A stretch of 37,730 bases of DNA. It comes from Sulfuritalea sp. Its GTDB lineage: Bacteria > Pseudomonadota > Gammaproteobacteria > Burkholderiales > Rhodocyclaceae. Positions 20,379 through 28,317 of the stretch are shown piece by piece. The notes beneath the pieces are model-generated. The model was not told the DNA's origin, made no database searches, and saw only the letters and a list, made by a program, of their open reading frames with translations. Both the position numbers and the translations under genes were made by a program. The first letter of the stretch is position 1, and each line of letters starts with the position of its first letter. Location of the stretch: contig JADYZH010000150.1 of NCBI GenBank assembly GCA_020853215.1, forward strand, positions 1 to 37,730, given 5' to 3'.

Positions 20379-21650
20379 ATGTCCGACTGGCTGACCCGGG
20401 GCCTCGACCACATCTGGCTGCCCTATACCCAAATGCAGACGGCGCCGGCGCCGCTGCCGGTGGTCGCCGCACAGGGCGCGCGCATCCGGCTGGCCGACGG
20501 GCGCGAGCTGATCGACGGCATTTCCTCGTGGTGGACCGCATGCCACGGCTACCGGCACCCGCACATCCACCAGGCGGTCGAGGCACAACTCGCCGCCCTG
20601 CCCCATGTCATGTTCGCCGGCTTGGTGCATGAACCGGCACTGCGCCTGGCAGCGCGCCTGGCCGCACTGCTGCCGGGCGATCTCGAACGCGTCTTCTTCA
20701 CTGAATCCGGCTCGGTGGCGGTCGAAGTCGCGCTGAAGATGGCGATCCAGTACTGGCGCAACAAGGGGCAGGCGGCCAAGCAGCGCATCGTGTATTTCCG
20801 CCACGGCTACCACGGCGACACCTTCGCCACCATGGCGCTGTGCGATTCCGGGGAAGGCATGCACGCGCTGTTCGCCGGCAGCATGCCGGACCAGATCGTG
20901 GCCGAGCTACCGGGCACGTCGGAGATGGCCACCGCCTTCGACCGCGTGCTCGCCACCCATGCCGAGCGTATCGCCGCGGTGATCATCGAACCCCTGGTAC
21001 AGGGCGCCGGCGGCATGCGGATGCACGACGCGGCAACCTTGGGCTTCATTGCCGACACCTGCCGCCGCCATGATGTCCTGCTGATCGCCGACGAAATCAT
21101 GACCGGCTTCGGCCGCACCGGGCGGATGTTTGCCTGCGAGGAAGCCGGCATAGTGCCAGACATCCTCTGCCTGTCCAAGGCGCTGACCGGCGGCACCCTG
21201 CCGCTGGCCGCCACCGTGGCGCGGCGCCATGTGTTCGACGCTTTCCTCGGCGACGACCCAGCGGCGGCATTGATGCACGGCCCGACCTACATGGCCAACG
21301 CCCTGGCCTGCGCCGCGGCGAATGCCTCGCTCGACGTCTTCGAGCGCGAACCAAGGCTGGAGCAGGTGGCGACGATCGAGGCACAGCTGCGCGCAGAACT
21401 CGAACCCTGCCGCGACATCGCCGGCGTTGCCGACGTGCGCGTCAAGGGCGCCATTGGCGTCGTCGAGCTGGCCGGGCGCGTCGACCTCAACGCCCTGCGC
21501 CGGCGCTTCCCCGAGCTCGGCGTCTGGCTGCGCCCCTTTGGCCGCGTGGTCTACCTGATGCCGCCCTTCGTCGTCACCCCCGGCGAACTGGCGACGCTGA
21601 CCGCCGCCGTGCGCCAGGTGCTCGCCGAGCGCGCCGCAACGCTGCCGTGA
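20379..21650 (+). CDS. bioA: Adenosylmethionine-8-amino-7-oxononanoate aminotransferase BioA
   Basis: A PLP aminotransferase that turns KAPA into 7,8-diaminopelargonate, typically with S-adenosylmethionine as amino donor. The 423 residues match BioA. Landmarks are HIWLPYTQMQ at the N-terminus, DGISSWWTACHGYRHP, FFTESGSVAVEVALKMA, LIADEIMTGFGRTG and the PLP lysine Lys267 in LSKALTGGTLPLAATVA. The frame is open far upstream (from 19743), but that is the shadow of bioD. The ATG at 20379 gives the correct family start, MSDWLTRGLDHIWLPYTQ. Its stop overlaps the bioF start. Confidence 0.97.
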   Translation: MSDWLTRGLDHIWLPYTQMQTAPAPLPVVAAQGARIRLADGRELIDGISSWWTACHGYRHPHIHQAVEAQLAALPHVMFAGLVHEPALRLAARLAALLPGDLERVFFTESGSVAVEVALKMAIQYWRNKGQAAKQRIVYFRHGYHGDTFATMALCDSGEGMHALFAGSMPDQIVAELPGTSEMATAFDRVLATHAERIAAVIIEPLVQGAGGMRMHDAATLGFIADTCRRHDVLLIADEIMTGFGRTGRMFACEEAGIVPDILCLSKALTGGTLPLAATVARRHVFDAFLGDDPAAALMHGPTYMANALACAAANASLDVFEREPRLEQVATIEAQLRAELEPCRDIAGVADVRVKGAIGVVELAGRVDLNALRRRFPELGVWLRPFGRVVYLMPPFVVTPGELATLTAAVRQVLAERAATLP

Positions 21651-22831
21651 AGCAATCGTTCGACGCCCTGCTGCGCCAGGAACTGGCCGCAATCGACGCC
21701 GGCGAACGCCGGCGCCGGCTGCGCGTCCTCGACAACGGCGACGGCGACGGCGGCCTGCGCGATGCGCAGGGTCGGCGGCTGGTTGACGTTTCGTCCAACG
21801 ACTACCTGGGTCTCTCGCAGCATCCGCTGCCCAAGGCGCGCGCCGCCGAATGGGCGCAGCGCCACGGCGCCGGCGCGCCGGCCTCGCGCCTGGTCACCGG
21901 CACGCGCGGGATCACGCTGGCGTTGGAGGAGAAGCTCGCCGCCTTCAAGGGCCGCGAAGCGGCGCTGCTGTTTTCCAGCGGCTTCCAGGCCAATGCCACG
22001 GTGATTCCGGCGCTCGCGCGTCTGGGTGAAATAGTCGGCGCTAGCGATACGGCAAATCGGGCGGCGATCTTCAGCGACGAACTCAACCACGCCAGCATCA
22101 TCCACGGCGCGCGCGCTGCGCGCTGCCCGGTCCATGTCTTCCGCCACAATGACCTCGACCAACTCGATGCGCTGCTCGGCCGGCATCCGGGACGCAAGCT
22201 GATCGCCACCGAATCGGTATTCAGCATGGACGGCGATCGCGCCGACCTGGCGGCGCTGGAAGGCATCGCGGTACGCCACGGCGCAATGCTGTATGTCGAC
22301 GAAGCCCATGCCACAGGCATTCTCGGGCTGCAGGGGCGCGGGCTCAGCGTCGGCCTGGCCGGGGTCGACGTGGTGATGGGCACGTTGGGCAAGGCCTTCG
22401 GCGCCTTCGGCGCCTATGTCGCCGGCTCGCGCGCCTTGATCGACTGGCTGGTGAATCGCTGCAGCGGCTTCATCTTCACCACGGCACTGCCGCCGCCAGT
22501 ACTCGGCGCGGTGGACGCCGCGCTGGAACTGATCCCGGGCATGGACGCGGAGCGGGTGCGGGTCGCCGCCCACGCGCAGCGCCTGCGCGAGGCGCTTTCC
22601 GCGCTCGGCATCTCGACCCTGGAGTCGACGACGCAGATCGTGCCGGCGGTGATCGGCGCCGAGGCCGACACCCTGGCGGCGGCGGCGCGGCTCGAAGCCG
22701 AAGGCTTCCTCGCCGTGGCGATCCGGCCGCCGACCGTGGCGCCCGGCAGCAGCCGCCTGCGCTTCGCCATCAACAGCGAGCTGGGCGATGCGGAGATGGC
22801 GCGGCTGATCGAGGCGCTGCAATCCCTCTGA
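21647..22831 (+). CDS. bioF: 8-amino-7-oxononanoate synthase BioF
   Basis: Condenses pimeloyl-ACP (or -CoA) with alanine to KAPA, the first step of the biotin ring pathway. A 394-residue alpha-oxoamine synthase. Seen: VSSNDYLGLSQHP, GAPASRLVTGTRG, ATESVFSMDGD, LYVDEAHATGILG and the PLP lysine Lys249 in MGTLGKAFGAFGAYVAG. The GTG start at 21647 overlaps the bioA stop (GTGA), indicating translational coupling. Its own stop is directly abutted by the stop of apbC on the other strand. Confidence 0.97.
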   Translation: MKQSFDALLRQELAAIDAGERRRRLRVLDNGDGDGGLRDAQGRRLVDVSSNDYLGLSQHPLPKARAAEWAQRHGAGAPASRLVTGTRGITLALEEKLAAFKGREAALLFSSGFQANATVIPALARLGEIVGASDTANRAAIFSDELNHASIIHGARAARCPVHVFRHNDLDQLDALLGRHPGRKLIATESVFSMDGDRADLAALEGIAVRHGAMLYVDEAHATGILGLQGRGLSVGLAGVDVVMGTLGKAFGAFGAYVAGSRALIDWLVNRCSGFIFTTALPPPVLGAVDAALELIPGMDAERVRVAAHAQRLREALSALGISTLESTTQIVPAVIGAEADTLAAAARLEAEGFLAVAIRPPTVAPGSSRLRFAINSELGDAEMARLIEALQSL

Positions 22832-23923
22832 TCAGGTGTTCATCACCTTGATCGACGGGAACTTGCTGGTGTGGTCCTTGGCCTTCTCGGCGATCTTGAC
22901 CGCGATGCGGCGCGCGATGGTCTTGTAGATCACGGTGGCCGGGCCTTCGGGCTCGGCTTCGACGGTGGGCTTGCCGCCGTCCATCTGCATGCGGATCGCC
23001 ATGTCGAGCGGCAGCGCGCCGAGCATCTCGACGCCGTAGTCCGCAGCCATGCGGTCGCCGCCGCCGGAACCGAAAATGTGCTCGGCATGGCCGCACTTGG
23101 AGCAGATGTGGATGCTCATGTTCTCGACGATGCCGAGGATCGGGATGCCGACCTTCTCGAACATCTTGAGGCCCTTCCTGGCATCCAGCAGCGCGATGTC
23201 CTGCGGCGTGGTGACGATCACCGCGCCGGTCACCGGCACCTGCTGCGCCAGGGTGAGCTGGATGTCGCCGGTACCGGGCGGCATGTCGATGACGAGGTAA
23301 TCCACGTCGCGCCAGCGCGTCTCGGTCAGCAACTGGGTCAGCGCCTGGGTCACCATCGGGCCGCGCCAGACCATGGGCTGCTCGGGATCGATCAGGAAGC
23401 CGATCGACATCGCCTGGATGCCATGCGCATCCATCGGCTCCAGGCTCTTGCCGTCGGCGGATTCGGGCCGGCCGGTCGGAATGCCGAGCATGGTCGGCAG
23501 CGAGGGGCCGTAAATGTCGGCATCGAGCAGGCCGACGGTGGCGCCCTCGGCAGCCAGCGCCAGCGCCAAATTCACCGCAGTGGTGGACTTGCCGACACCG
23601 CCCTTGCCGCTGGCCACGGCGATGATGTTCTTGACCCCGGGGATCAGCTTGACGCCCTTCTGCACGGCGTGGGTCACGACTTTCGAAAACACGTTGGCGC
23701 TGATGTTGCCGATGCCGGGCAGCGCCTTGAGCGCGTCGATCACCGCGCCGCGGATGGCGTCGATCTGGCTCTTCGCCGGATAACCCAGTTCGACGTCGAG
23801 CGCCACGTCGCTGCCCGTGACCTTGATGTTCTTGACGCTTCGGCTGCTGACCAGATCCTTGGCGGTATTGGGATCGACCACCGCCTTGAGCGCGGTCTGG
23901 ATGCTTTGTTCGGTGATGGACAT
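22832..23923 (-). CDS. apbC: Iron-sulfur cluster carrier ApbC (Mrp/NBP35 family)
   Basis: A P-loop NTPase that binds and hands over Fe-S clusters to apoproteins. The 363 residues start with a DUF59/MIP18-like domain (about 1-85; ALKAVVDPNTAKDLVSSRSVKNIKV). The deviant Walker A, ASGKGGVGKST, is at 104-114, with LLDADIYGPSLPTML and VIDMPPGTGD after it. Cluster-binding Cys274 and Cys277 are in HICSKCGH. The ATG at 23923 has AAAGG about 6 bases upstream. A near-consensus type-1 IscR palindrome lies about 75 bp upstream, in keeping with Fe-S control. It converges on bioF with no spacer. Confidence 0.95.
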   Translation of the reverse strand: MSITEQSIQTALKAVVDPNTAKDLVSSRSVKNIKVTGSDVALDVELGYPAKSQIDAIRGAVIDALKALPGIGNISANVFSKVVTHAVQKGVKLIPGVKNIIAVASGKGGVGKSTTAVNLALALAAEGATVGLLDADIYGPSLPTMLGIPTGRPESADGKSLEPMDAHGIQAMSIGFLIDPEQPMVWRGPMVTQALTQLLTETRWRDVDYLVIDMPPGTGDIQLTLAQQVPVTGAVIVTTPQDIALLDARKGLKMFEKVGIPILGIVENMSIHICSKCGHAEHIFGSGGGDRMAADYGVEMLGALPLDMAIRMQMDGGKPTVEAEPEGPATVIYKTIARRIAVKIAEKAKDHTSKFPSIKVMNT

Positions 23924-23998
23924 GAAAGGCCTTTGCGGGTGACGAATTGAGGGAAAGACGATCTTCGGTCGCGGATTATGTCCCGGAACCGGGACCCC

Positions 23999-24023
23999 AT
24001 ACCCGAGTGAATTAGTCGGGATT
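23999..24023. promoter_or_regulatory. Probable type-1 IscR operator upstream of apbC
   Basis: A 25-bp imperfect palindrome, ATACCCGAGTGA then A then TTAGTCGGGATT. Against the type-1 IscR consensus as I remember it (ATASYYGACTR, central W3, and the mirror half) it matches 22 of 25 positions. It lies 76 bp upstream of the apbC start and over 210 bp from metG. IscR with a [2Fe-2S] cluster represses Fe-S biogenesis genes, so control of an Fe-S carrier gene is sensible. This is a prediction from one site. Confidence 0.62.
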
Positions 24024-24120
24024 TTATCTCAGGAAGCGCGGCTGTGCAAAGACATCGGGGCGGAGTCCGGCAATTCAAGGTCGGCGACAGTTGCGGCGCA
24101 CAACGGCCTGGCGGAAGTGA

Positions 24121-24144
24121 AAAGTCGGCGCTGGCGAGACGGCG
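24121..24144 (+). repeat. 24-bp dispersed repeat, copy D (metG upstream)
   Basis: AAAGTCGGCGCTGGC followed by GAGACGGCG, 92 bp before the metG ATG and just upstream of the TACAAT box. Confidence 0.82.
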
Positions 24145-24235
24145 CCAAATCCCGCCCGGCAACGCGCCCCGGTACAATTCACTCCTTTAGTCGCGGCCGG
24201 CCACGCAACCGCCGCCGGCCACCGGAAAGCCATCC

Positions 24236-26404
24236 ATGACCCGCAAGATCCTCGTCACCAGCGCCCTGCCCTATGCCAACGGCGCGATCCACCTCGGCCA
24301 CCTGGTCGAGTACATCCAGACCGACATCTGGACCCGCTTCCAGAAGATGCGCGGCCACGAGTGCTGGTATGTCTGCGCCGACGACACCCACGGCACGCCG
24401 ATCATGCTGCGCGCCGAGAAGGAGGGCATCACGCCGGAGGCCCTGATCTCCCGCGTCCATGCCGAGCATTCGCGCGATTTCGCCGGCTTCCACGTCGCCT
24501 TCGACAACTATCACACGACGCACTCCGACGAGACGCGCCACTATTCCGAGGACATCTACGCCAGGCTCAAGGCCGCCGGACTGATCGAGGTGCGCGCGAT
24601 CGAGCAGTTCTACGACCCGGTCAAGGCCATGTTCCTGCCCGACCGCTTCATCAAGGGCGAGTGCCCCAAGTGCGGCACCAAGGACCAGTACGGCGACGCC
24701 TGCGAATCCTGCGGCGCGGCCTACGCGCCGACCGATCTGAAGAACCCGTATTCGGCCGTATCGGGTGCCAAACCCGAACTGCGTTCCTCCGACCATTACT
24801 TCTTCAAGCTCTCCGACCCGCGCTGCCAGGAGTTCCTGCGCCGCGCCACGCGCGAAGTCTGCAAGTCGCAGCCGGAGGCGGTGAACAAGTTGCAGGAATG
24901 GCTGGGCGAACCCGGCGAGAACAAGCTTACCGACTGGGACATTTCGCGCGACGCGCCTTACTTCGGCTTCGAGATTCCCGGCGCGCCGGGCAAGTTCTTC
25001 TACGTCTGGCTCGACGCGCCGATCGGCTACATGGGGTCATTCAGGAACTTCTGCGCACGGAAGGGGCTCGACTTCGACGAGTTCTGGGGCAGGGATTCGA
25101 AGGCCGAGCTGCATCACTTCGTCGGCAAGGACATCCTGTATTTCCACGCCCTGTTCTGGCCGGCCGAACTGGAGCACGCCGGGTATCGCATCCCGACCAG
25201 CGTCTTCGCCCACGGCTTTCTGACGGTGGATGGCGCCAAAATGTCGAAGTCGCGCGGCACCTTCATCACCGCCGAGAGCTACCTGGCGCAGGGCCTCAAC
25301 CCGGAGTGGCTGCGCTATTACTTCGCCGCCAAGCTCAACGGCACGATGGAGGACATCGACCTCAACCTTGATGACTTCGTCAGCCGGGTCAATTCCGACC
25401 TGGTCGGCAAATACATCAACATCGCCAGCCGCGCCGCCGGTTTCATCGCCAAGCGCTTCGATGGCAAGCTCGACGCGCGCCACCTCAACGAAACCTTCCG
25501 CGCCGAATTGCCGGGATTGATCGAGGCCGGCGAGGAAATCGCCGCACACTACGAGGCGCGCGACTATGCCCGCGCCTTGCGCCGGGTAATGGCGCTGGCC
25601 GACCAGGTCAACCAGTACGTAGACAAGCATCAGCCCTGGCAACTGGCCAAGCAGGGGGGCCAGGATGCCCGCCTTCTAGAGGTCTGCTCGCTCCTGATCA
25701 ACGCCTTCCGCCTGCTCACCATCTACCTGAAGCCGGTGCTGCCCAAGCTGGCACAACGCGCCGAGGAATTCCTCAACGTGGCGCCGCTGCACTGGGCCGA
25801 CTCCGGGCACTTGCTGCCGCCGTCCCACCTGATCAACGTCTACGAACACCTGATGCAGCGCATCGACCCGAAACAGGTCGAGGCCCTGGTGGCGGCCAAC
25901 CGCGAATCGCTGGCGCCCACCGTACAGTCCACCGTATCGCCGGCGCCGACTTCTGCGGAACCGCAGTCGCCACAGCGCCACGCCCAGCACCAACAGCATG
26001 TCGCTACCCCCCCTCCCCAGCCCTCCCCCGCGGAGGGGGGGGGAGCACGCGGCGGCGCGTTCGCGCCGGTTATCGGGATTGACGACTTCGCCAGGGTCGA
26101 CCTGCGCGTGGCGCGCATCGCCGACGCGCAGCATGTTGAGGGCGCCGACAAACTGATCCGCCTGACGCTCGACCTCGGCGAAGGTGGCACGCGCAACGTC
26201 TTCGCCGGCATCAAGTCGGCCTACGATCCGGCGCAACTGGTCGGCAGGCTCACGGTGCTGGTGGCCAACCTCGCGCCGCGCAAGATGAAGTTCGGCATGA
26301 GCGAGGGCATGGTGCTGGCGGCATCCGACGATGGCGGCAAGACACCGGGGTTGTTCCTGCTCTCACCCGACAGCGGCGCAATCCCCGGAATGAAGGTGAA
26401 ATGA
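24236..26404 (+). CDS. metG: Methionyl-tRNA synthetase MetG with C-terminal tRNA-binding domain and repeat-derived linker
   Basis: Charges tRNA(Met) with methionine. The 722 residues are about 45 longer than E. coli MetG (677). The class I catalytic domain has the HIGH-type HLGH at 19-22, a zinc knuckle ([18 protein letters not shown]) and KMSKS at 335-339. An anticodon-binding helical domain runs to about residue 550. The C-terminal OB-fold dimerisation/tRNA-binding domain (about 615-722) shows [11 protein letters not shown] and [13 protein letters not shown]-like sequence. The extra length is in the linker (about 555-612). It is low-complexity (Ser/Thr/Pro/Gln/His) and contains a 24-bp repeat at 25930-25953 and a C-rich palindrome at 26005-26044, both read through without a stop. 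The stop overlaps the acyP start (ATGA). Confidence 0.96.
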   Translation: MTRKILVTSALPYANGAIHLGHLVEYIQTDIWTRFQKMRGHECWYVCADDTHGTPIMLRAEKEGITPEALISRVHAEHSRDFAGFHVAFDNYHTTHSDETRHYSEDIYARLKAAGLIEVRAIEQFYDPVKAMFLPDRFIKGECPKCGTKDQYGDACESCGAAYAPTDLKNPYSAVSGAKPELRSSDHYFFKLSDPRCQEFLRRATREVCKSQPEAVNKLQEWLGEPGENKLTDWDISRDAPYFGFEIPGAPGKFFYVWLDAPIGYMGSFRNFCARKGLDFDEFWGRDSKAELHHFVGKDILYFHALFWPAELEHAGYRIPTSVFAHGFLTVDGAKMSKSRGTFITAESYLAQGLNPEWLRYYFAAKLNGTMEDIDLNLDDFVSRVNSDLVGKYINIASRAAGFIAKRFDGKLDARHLNETFRAELPGLIEAGEEIAAHYEARDYARALRRVMALADQVNQYVDKHQPWQLAKQGGQDARLLEVCSLLINAFRLLTIYLKPVLPKLAQRAEEFLNVAPLHWADSGHLLPPSHLINVYEHLMQRIDPKQVEALVAANRESLAPTVQSTVSPAPTSAEPQSPQRHAQHQQHVATPPPQPSPAEGGGARGGAFAPVIGIDDFARVDLRVARIADAQHVEGADKLIRLTLDLGEGGTRNVFAGIKSAYDPAQLVGRLTVLVANLAPRKMKFGMSEGMVLAASDDGGKTPGLFLLSPDSGAIPGMKVK
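25930..25953 (-). repeat. 24-bp dispersed repeat, copy E (inside the metG linker)
   Basis: Minus-strand copy matching about 21 of 24 positions. In the metG frame it is read on the opposite strand as TVSPAPTS, part of the interdomain linker. Confidence 0.7.
26005..26044. repeat. C-rich palindromic repeat inside the metG linker
   Basis: CTACCCCCCCTCCCCAGCCC is followed by a CCCTCC/GGAGGG hairpin and a G-run. It is translated as [18 protein letters not shown] in the MetG linker. The CTACCCCC lead is shared with the repeats near 7830 and 18896. The same type of Pro-rich then Gly-rich peptide is what in-frame REP-like palindromes give in other bacteria. Confidence 0.72.
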
Positions 26405-26679
26405 CCCAGGTTGTTCGCCGCGTGCTCATCAGTGGCGTCGTGCAGGGCGTCGGTTTCCGTTATTCGATGCTTGCGCAGGCACGCCTGCTCGGCATCACGG
26501 GCTGGGTGCGCAATTGCCGCGACAGCCGCGTCGAGGCCGTGATCGCCGGTGACGCGGCGCAGGTCGAGGCAATGCTGGCCTGGAGCCGCATCGGGCCGGC
26601 CGGAAGCAGCGTGGCCGAGCTGATCGCCGAACCCGCCACCGGCGAATTCCATGATTTCGAGTTGCGGCCCACTGTCTAG
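26401..26679 (+). CDS. acyP: Acylphosphatase AcyP
   Basis: Hydrolyses the carboxyl-phosphate bond of acylphosphates. The 92 residues are the standard size of this ferredoxin-like fold. [18 protein letters not shown] contains the catalytic Arg20, and [11 protein letters not shown] contains the catalytic Asn38. The ATG overlaps the metG stop (ATGA), so translation is coupled. In the 128 bp downstream, AAACTCC (26704-26710) and GGGGGTTT (26719-26726) can pair as a weak terminator-like hairpin. Confidence 0.95.
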   Translation: MTQVVRRVLISGVVQGVGFRYSMLAQARLLGITGWVRNCRDSRVEAVIAGDAAQVEAMLAWSRIGPAGSSVAELIAEPATGEFHDFELRPTV

Positions 26680-26807
26680 ATAAAGCTGTAATCTTTCCGT
26701 GGCAAACTCCGCTCCCGAGGGGGTTTACCCTGTCAATTCCACCCTACCCGCGCGCTCCCCATGCGTTAAGTTCAGCCATCCGTAACCAACCGTAAGCCGT
26801 CGCCATC
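26680..26807. promoter_or_regulatory. Upstream region of the ACP-KAS-rpfF operon
   Basis: This 128-bp gap must hold the promoter of the acyl-signal operon and any terminator of metG-acyP. A G-U-containing hairpin (AAACTCC with GGGGGTTT, about 26704-26726) is the only terminator-like structure. Two CCGTAA boxes 9-10 bp apart (about 26780-26796) precede the ACP start. No operator was recognised. Confidence 0.35.
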
Positions 26808-27062
26808 ATGAGCACTGCCACCTGGAGCGATGAAGCCATCATCGCCAAGATTCGTGAAATCGCCAAGACCACCTTCGGCCTGGATCTGCCGGACAGCGGC
26901 CAGCCCATCAAGGATTCGGGGCTCGATTCGATGGCGTTGATCGACATCGTGATGGGCCTGGAAGAATCCTTCGGTTGCCAGCTGGCGCTGGAACGACTGC
27001 CGGCAAACCCGACGATCAACGACTTCGTGGCCCTGGTGCACGCAAGCCTGGCAGAGCCGTGA
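26808..27062 (+). CDS. Acyl carrier protein, dedicated copy next to rpfF
   Basis: An 84-residue acyl carrier protein. The 4'-phosphopantetheine site is Ser41 in the motif KDSGLDSMALIDIVMGLEE, and four short helices are predicted around it. Its sequence is less acidic and differs from the housekeeping AcpP pattern (GADSLDTVE), so this is a specialised ACP. It is not next to fabD/fabG/fabF. The gene overlaps the downstream ketoacyl synthase start (GTGA) and is the first gene of an apparent operon ending in an RpfF-type enzyme. It would plausibly carry the growing or finished acyl chain for signal synthesis; this role is inferred from context. Confidence 0.92.
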   Translation: MSTATWSDEAIIAKIREIAKTTFGLDLPDSGQPIKDSGLDSMALIDIVMGLEESFGCQLALERLPANPTINDFVALVHASLAEP

Positions 27063-28285
27063 ACGAAGTCGTCATCACCGGCCTGGGCTTCGTTTCGCCC
27101 ATCGGCCAATCTGCCGTCGAAGTACTCGATCACCTGCGCGCGGTCCGCTCCGGCATCAGCCTCTGGTCGGCGAAAGGCTTCACCAAGACTTTCCCGGCCG
27201 GCATCGTCCACGGCGATTTCGACGATCATTTCGAAAAGAAGGATCTGCCCTACCTGGACCGGGTCACGAAAATGAGTGTCGCCGCCGCGGAGCAGGCCCT
27301 GGCCGATGCCGGCCTCCCCCCGGGTCTGGGCGAACCCGGGCCGCGCGCTGGCGTGTTTGCGGGTACCGTCAGCGGCGGCGCCGAAACCCAAACCCAGTGG
27401 CTGCGCGACTTTTCCGCCGGGGACAAGCAAACCGCCCGGCCCTTCACCCTCATGGCCGGCATGCACAACGCCCCGGCCGCCTGGATTTCCATCCGCCACC
27501 GGATCGTCGGCCCCGTGATCACCCATACCTCAGCCTGCTCATCCTCCGGCGCGGCGATCGGCGATGCGCTGCGCTGGATCCGCGCCGGCGATCTCGACCT
27601 GGCGATCGCCGGCGGCTGCGAGGCCACGCTCAATGCACCGGTCATGGGCGCCTGGGACGGCTTGCGGGCGCTGGCCCGTCCCGATGCGGACGACGTCGGG
27701 CGCAGTTGCCGGCCGTTTTCCCGCGACCGGAGCGGGCTGGTGCTAGCCGAGGGCGCCGTGTTCTTCGTTCTGGAATCCGCGGAGCATGCCGCGGCGCGCG
27801 GCGCCCGTATCCATGCGACGCTGTCCGGTTACGGCATCGCCTGCGATGCCCATCATGTCGGCTCCCCGCATTCGCGCGGACAGACCGCTGCCGTCACGGC
27901 CGCCCTGCGCGATGCCGGCCTACAGCCGTCCGAGCTGTCCTACATCAACGCCCATGCCACGGCGACTCCGACCGGCGACCCGGTGGAAGCAGCATCGCTG
28001 CGCGCCGCCCTCGGCGATGCCGCCGATGTCGTCCCCGTCAGCAGCACCAAGGCCCAGCACGGGCACATGCTCGGCGCCGCCAGCGCCATGGAACTGGGGG
28101 TCTGCGTCCTCGCCATGCAGCATGATTTCCTGCCGGCGACGGCCTTTCTCGACGACATCGACCCAGGCTGCCCGCTCCGCCACGTGCCGGTCGTTGCCGA
28201 GCGGGATGTGCAAATTCGCCACACATTGAGCCTGAGTGCCGGTTTTGGCGGTACAAACACCGCCCTGGTGCTCAGCAAGCGGTAA
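27059..28285 (+). CDS. Beta-ketoacyl-ACP synthase (FabF/KAS II-like), accessory
   Basis: A 408-residue thiolase-fold condensing enzyme that elongates acyl-ACP by decarboxylative Claisen condensation. The triad is Cys160 in THTSACSSSGAAIGDA, His299 in YINAHATATPTGDP and His336 in STKAQHGHMLGAASAME. The first motif is AHATAT where many FabF have AHGTST, and the C-terminal GFGGTNTALVLSKR is standard. The GTG start at 27059 overlaps the ACP stop (GTGA). The frame is open a little further upstream within the ACP gene, which is ignored. No ketoreductase, malonyl transferase or dehydratase gene is adjacent, so the remaining steps would come from housekeeping FAS. Confidence 0.92.
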   Translation: MNEVVITGLGFVSPIGQSAVEVLDHLRAVRSGISLWSAKGFTKTFPAGIVHGDFDDHFEKKDLPYLDRVTKMSVAAAEQALADAGLPPGLGEPGPRAGVFAGTVSGGAETQTQWLRDFSAGDKQTARPFTLMAGMHNAPAAWISIRHRIVGPVITHTSACSSSGAAIGDALRWIRAGDLDLAIAGGCEATLNAPVMGAWDGLRALARPDADDVGRSCRPFSRDRSGLVLAEGAVFFVLESAEHAAARGARIHATLSGYGIACDAHHVGSPHSRGQTAAVTAALRDAGLQPSELSYINAHATATPTGDPVEAASLRAALGDAADVVPVSSTKAQHGHMLGAASAMELGVCVLAMQHDFLPATAFLDDIDPGCPLRHVPVVAERDVQIRHTLSLSAGFGGTNTALVLSKR

Positions 28286-28317
28286 CATTCGGCTTTCCAT
28301 TTGTGCTCGGGCATGCC

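Larger units (their letters stand above)
23924..24235. promoter_or_regulatory. Divergent apbC/metG intergenic region (312 bp)
   Basis: This gap has no convincing gene. It holds an IscR-like palindrome (23999-24023), a copy of the 24-bp dispersed repeat (24121-24144), a possible further degenerate copy at 24077-24098 (AAGGTCGGCGACAG), and TACAAT at 24173-24178, a plausible -10 for metG with no good -35. Bases 23924-23998 are ordinary leader sequence for apbC. Confidence 0.5.

Noticed and set aside
24077-24098. Possible eighth copy of the 24-bp repeat (AAGGTCGGCGACAG)
   Set aside because: The match is short and would need a 2-bp deletion; not counted.
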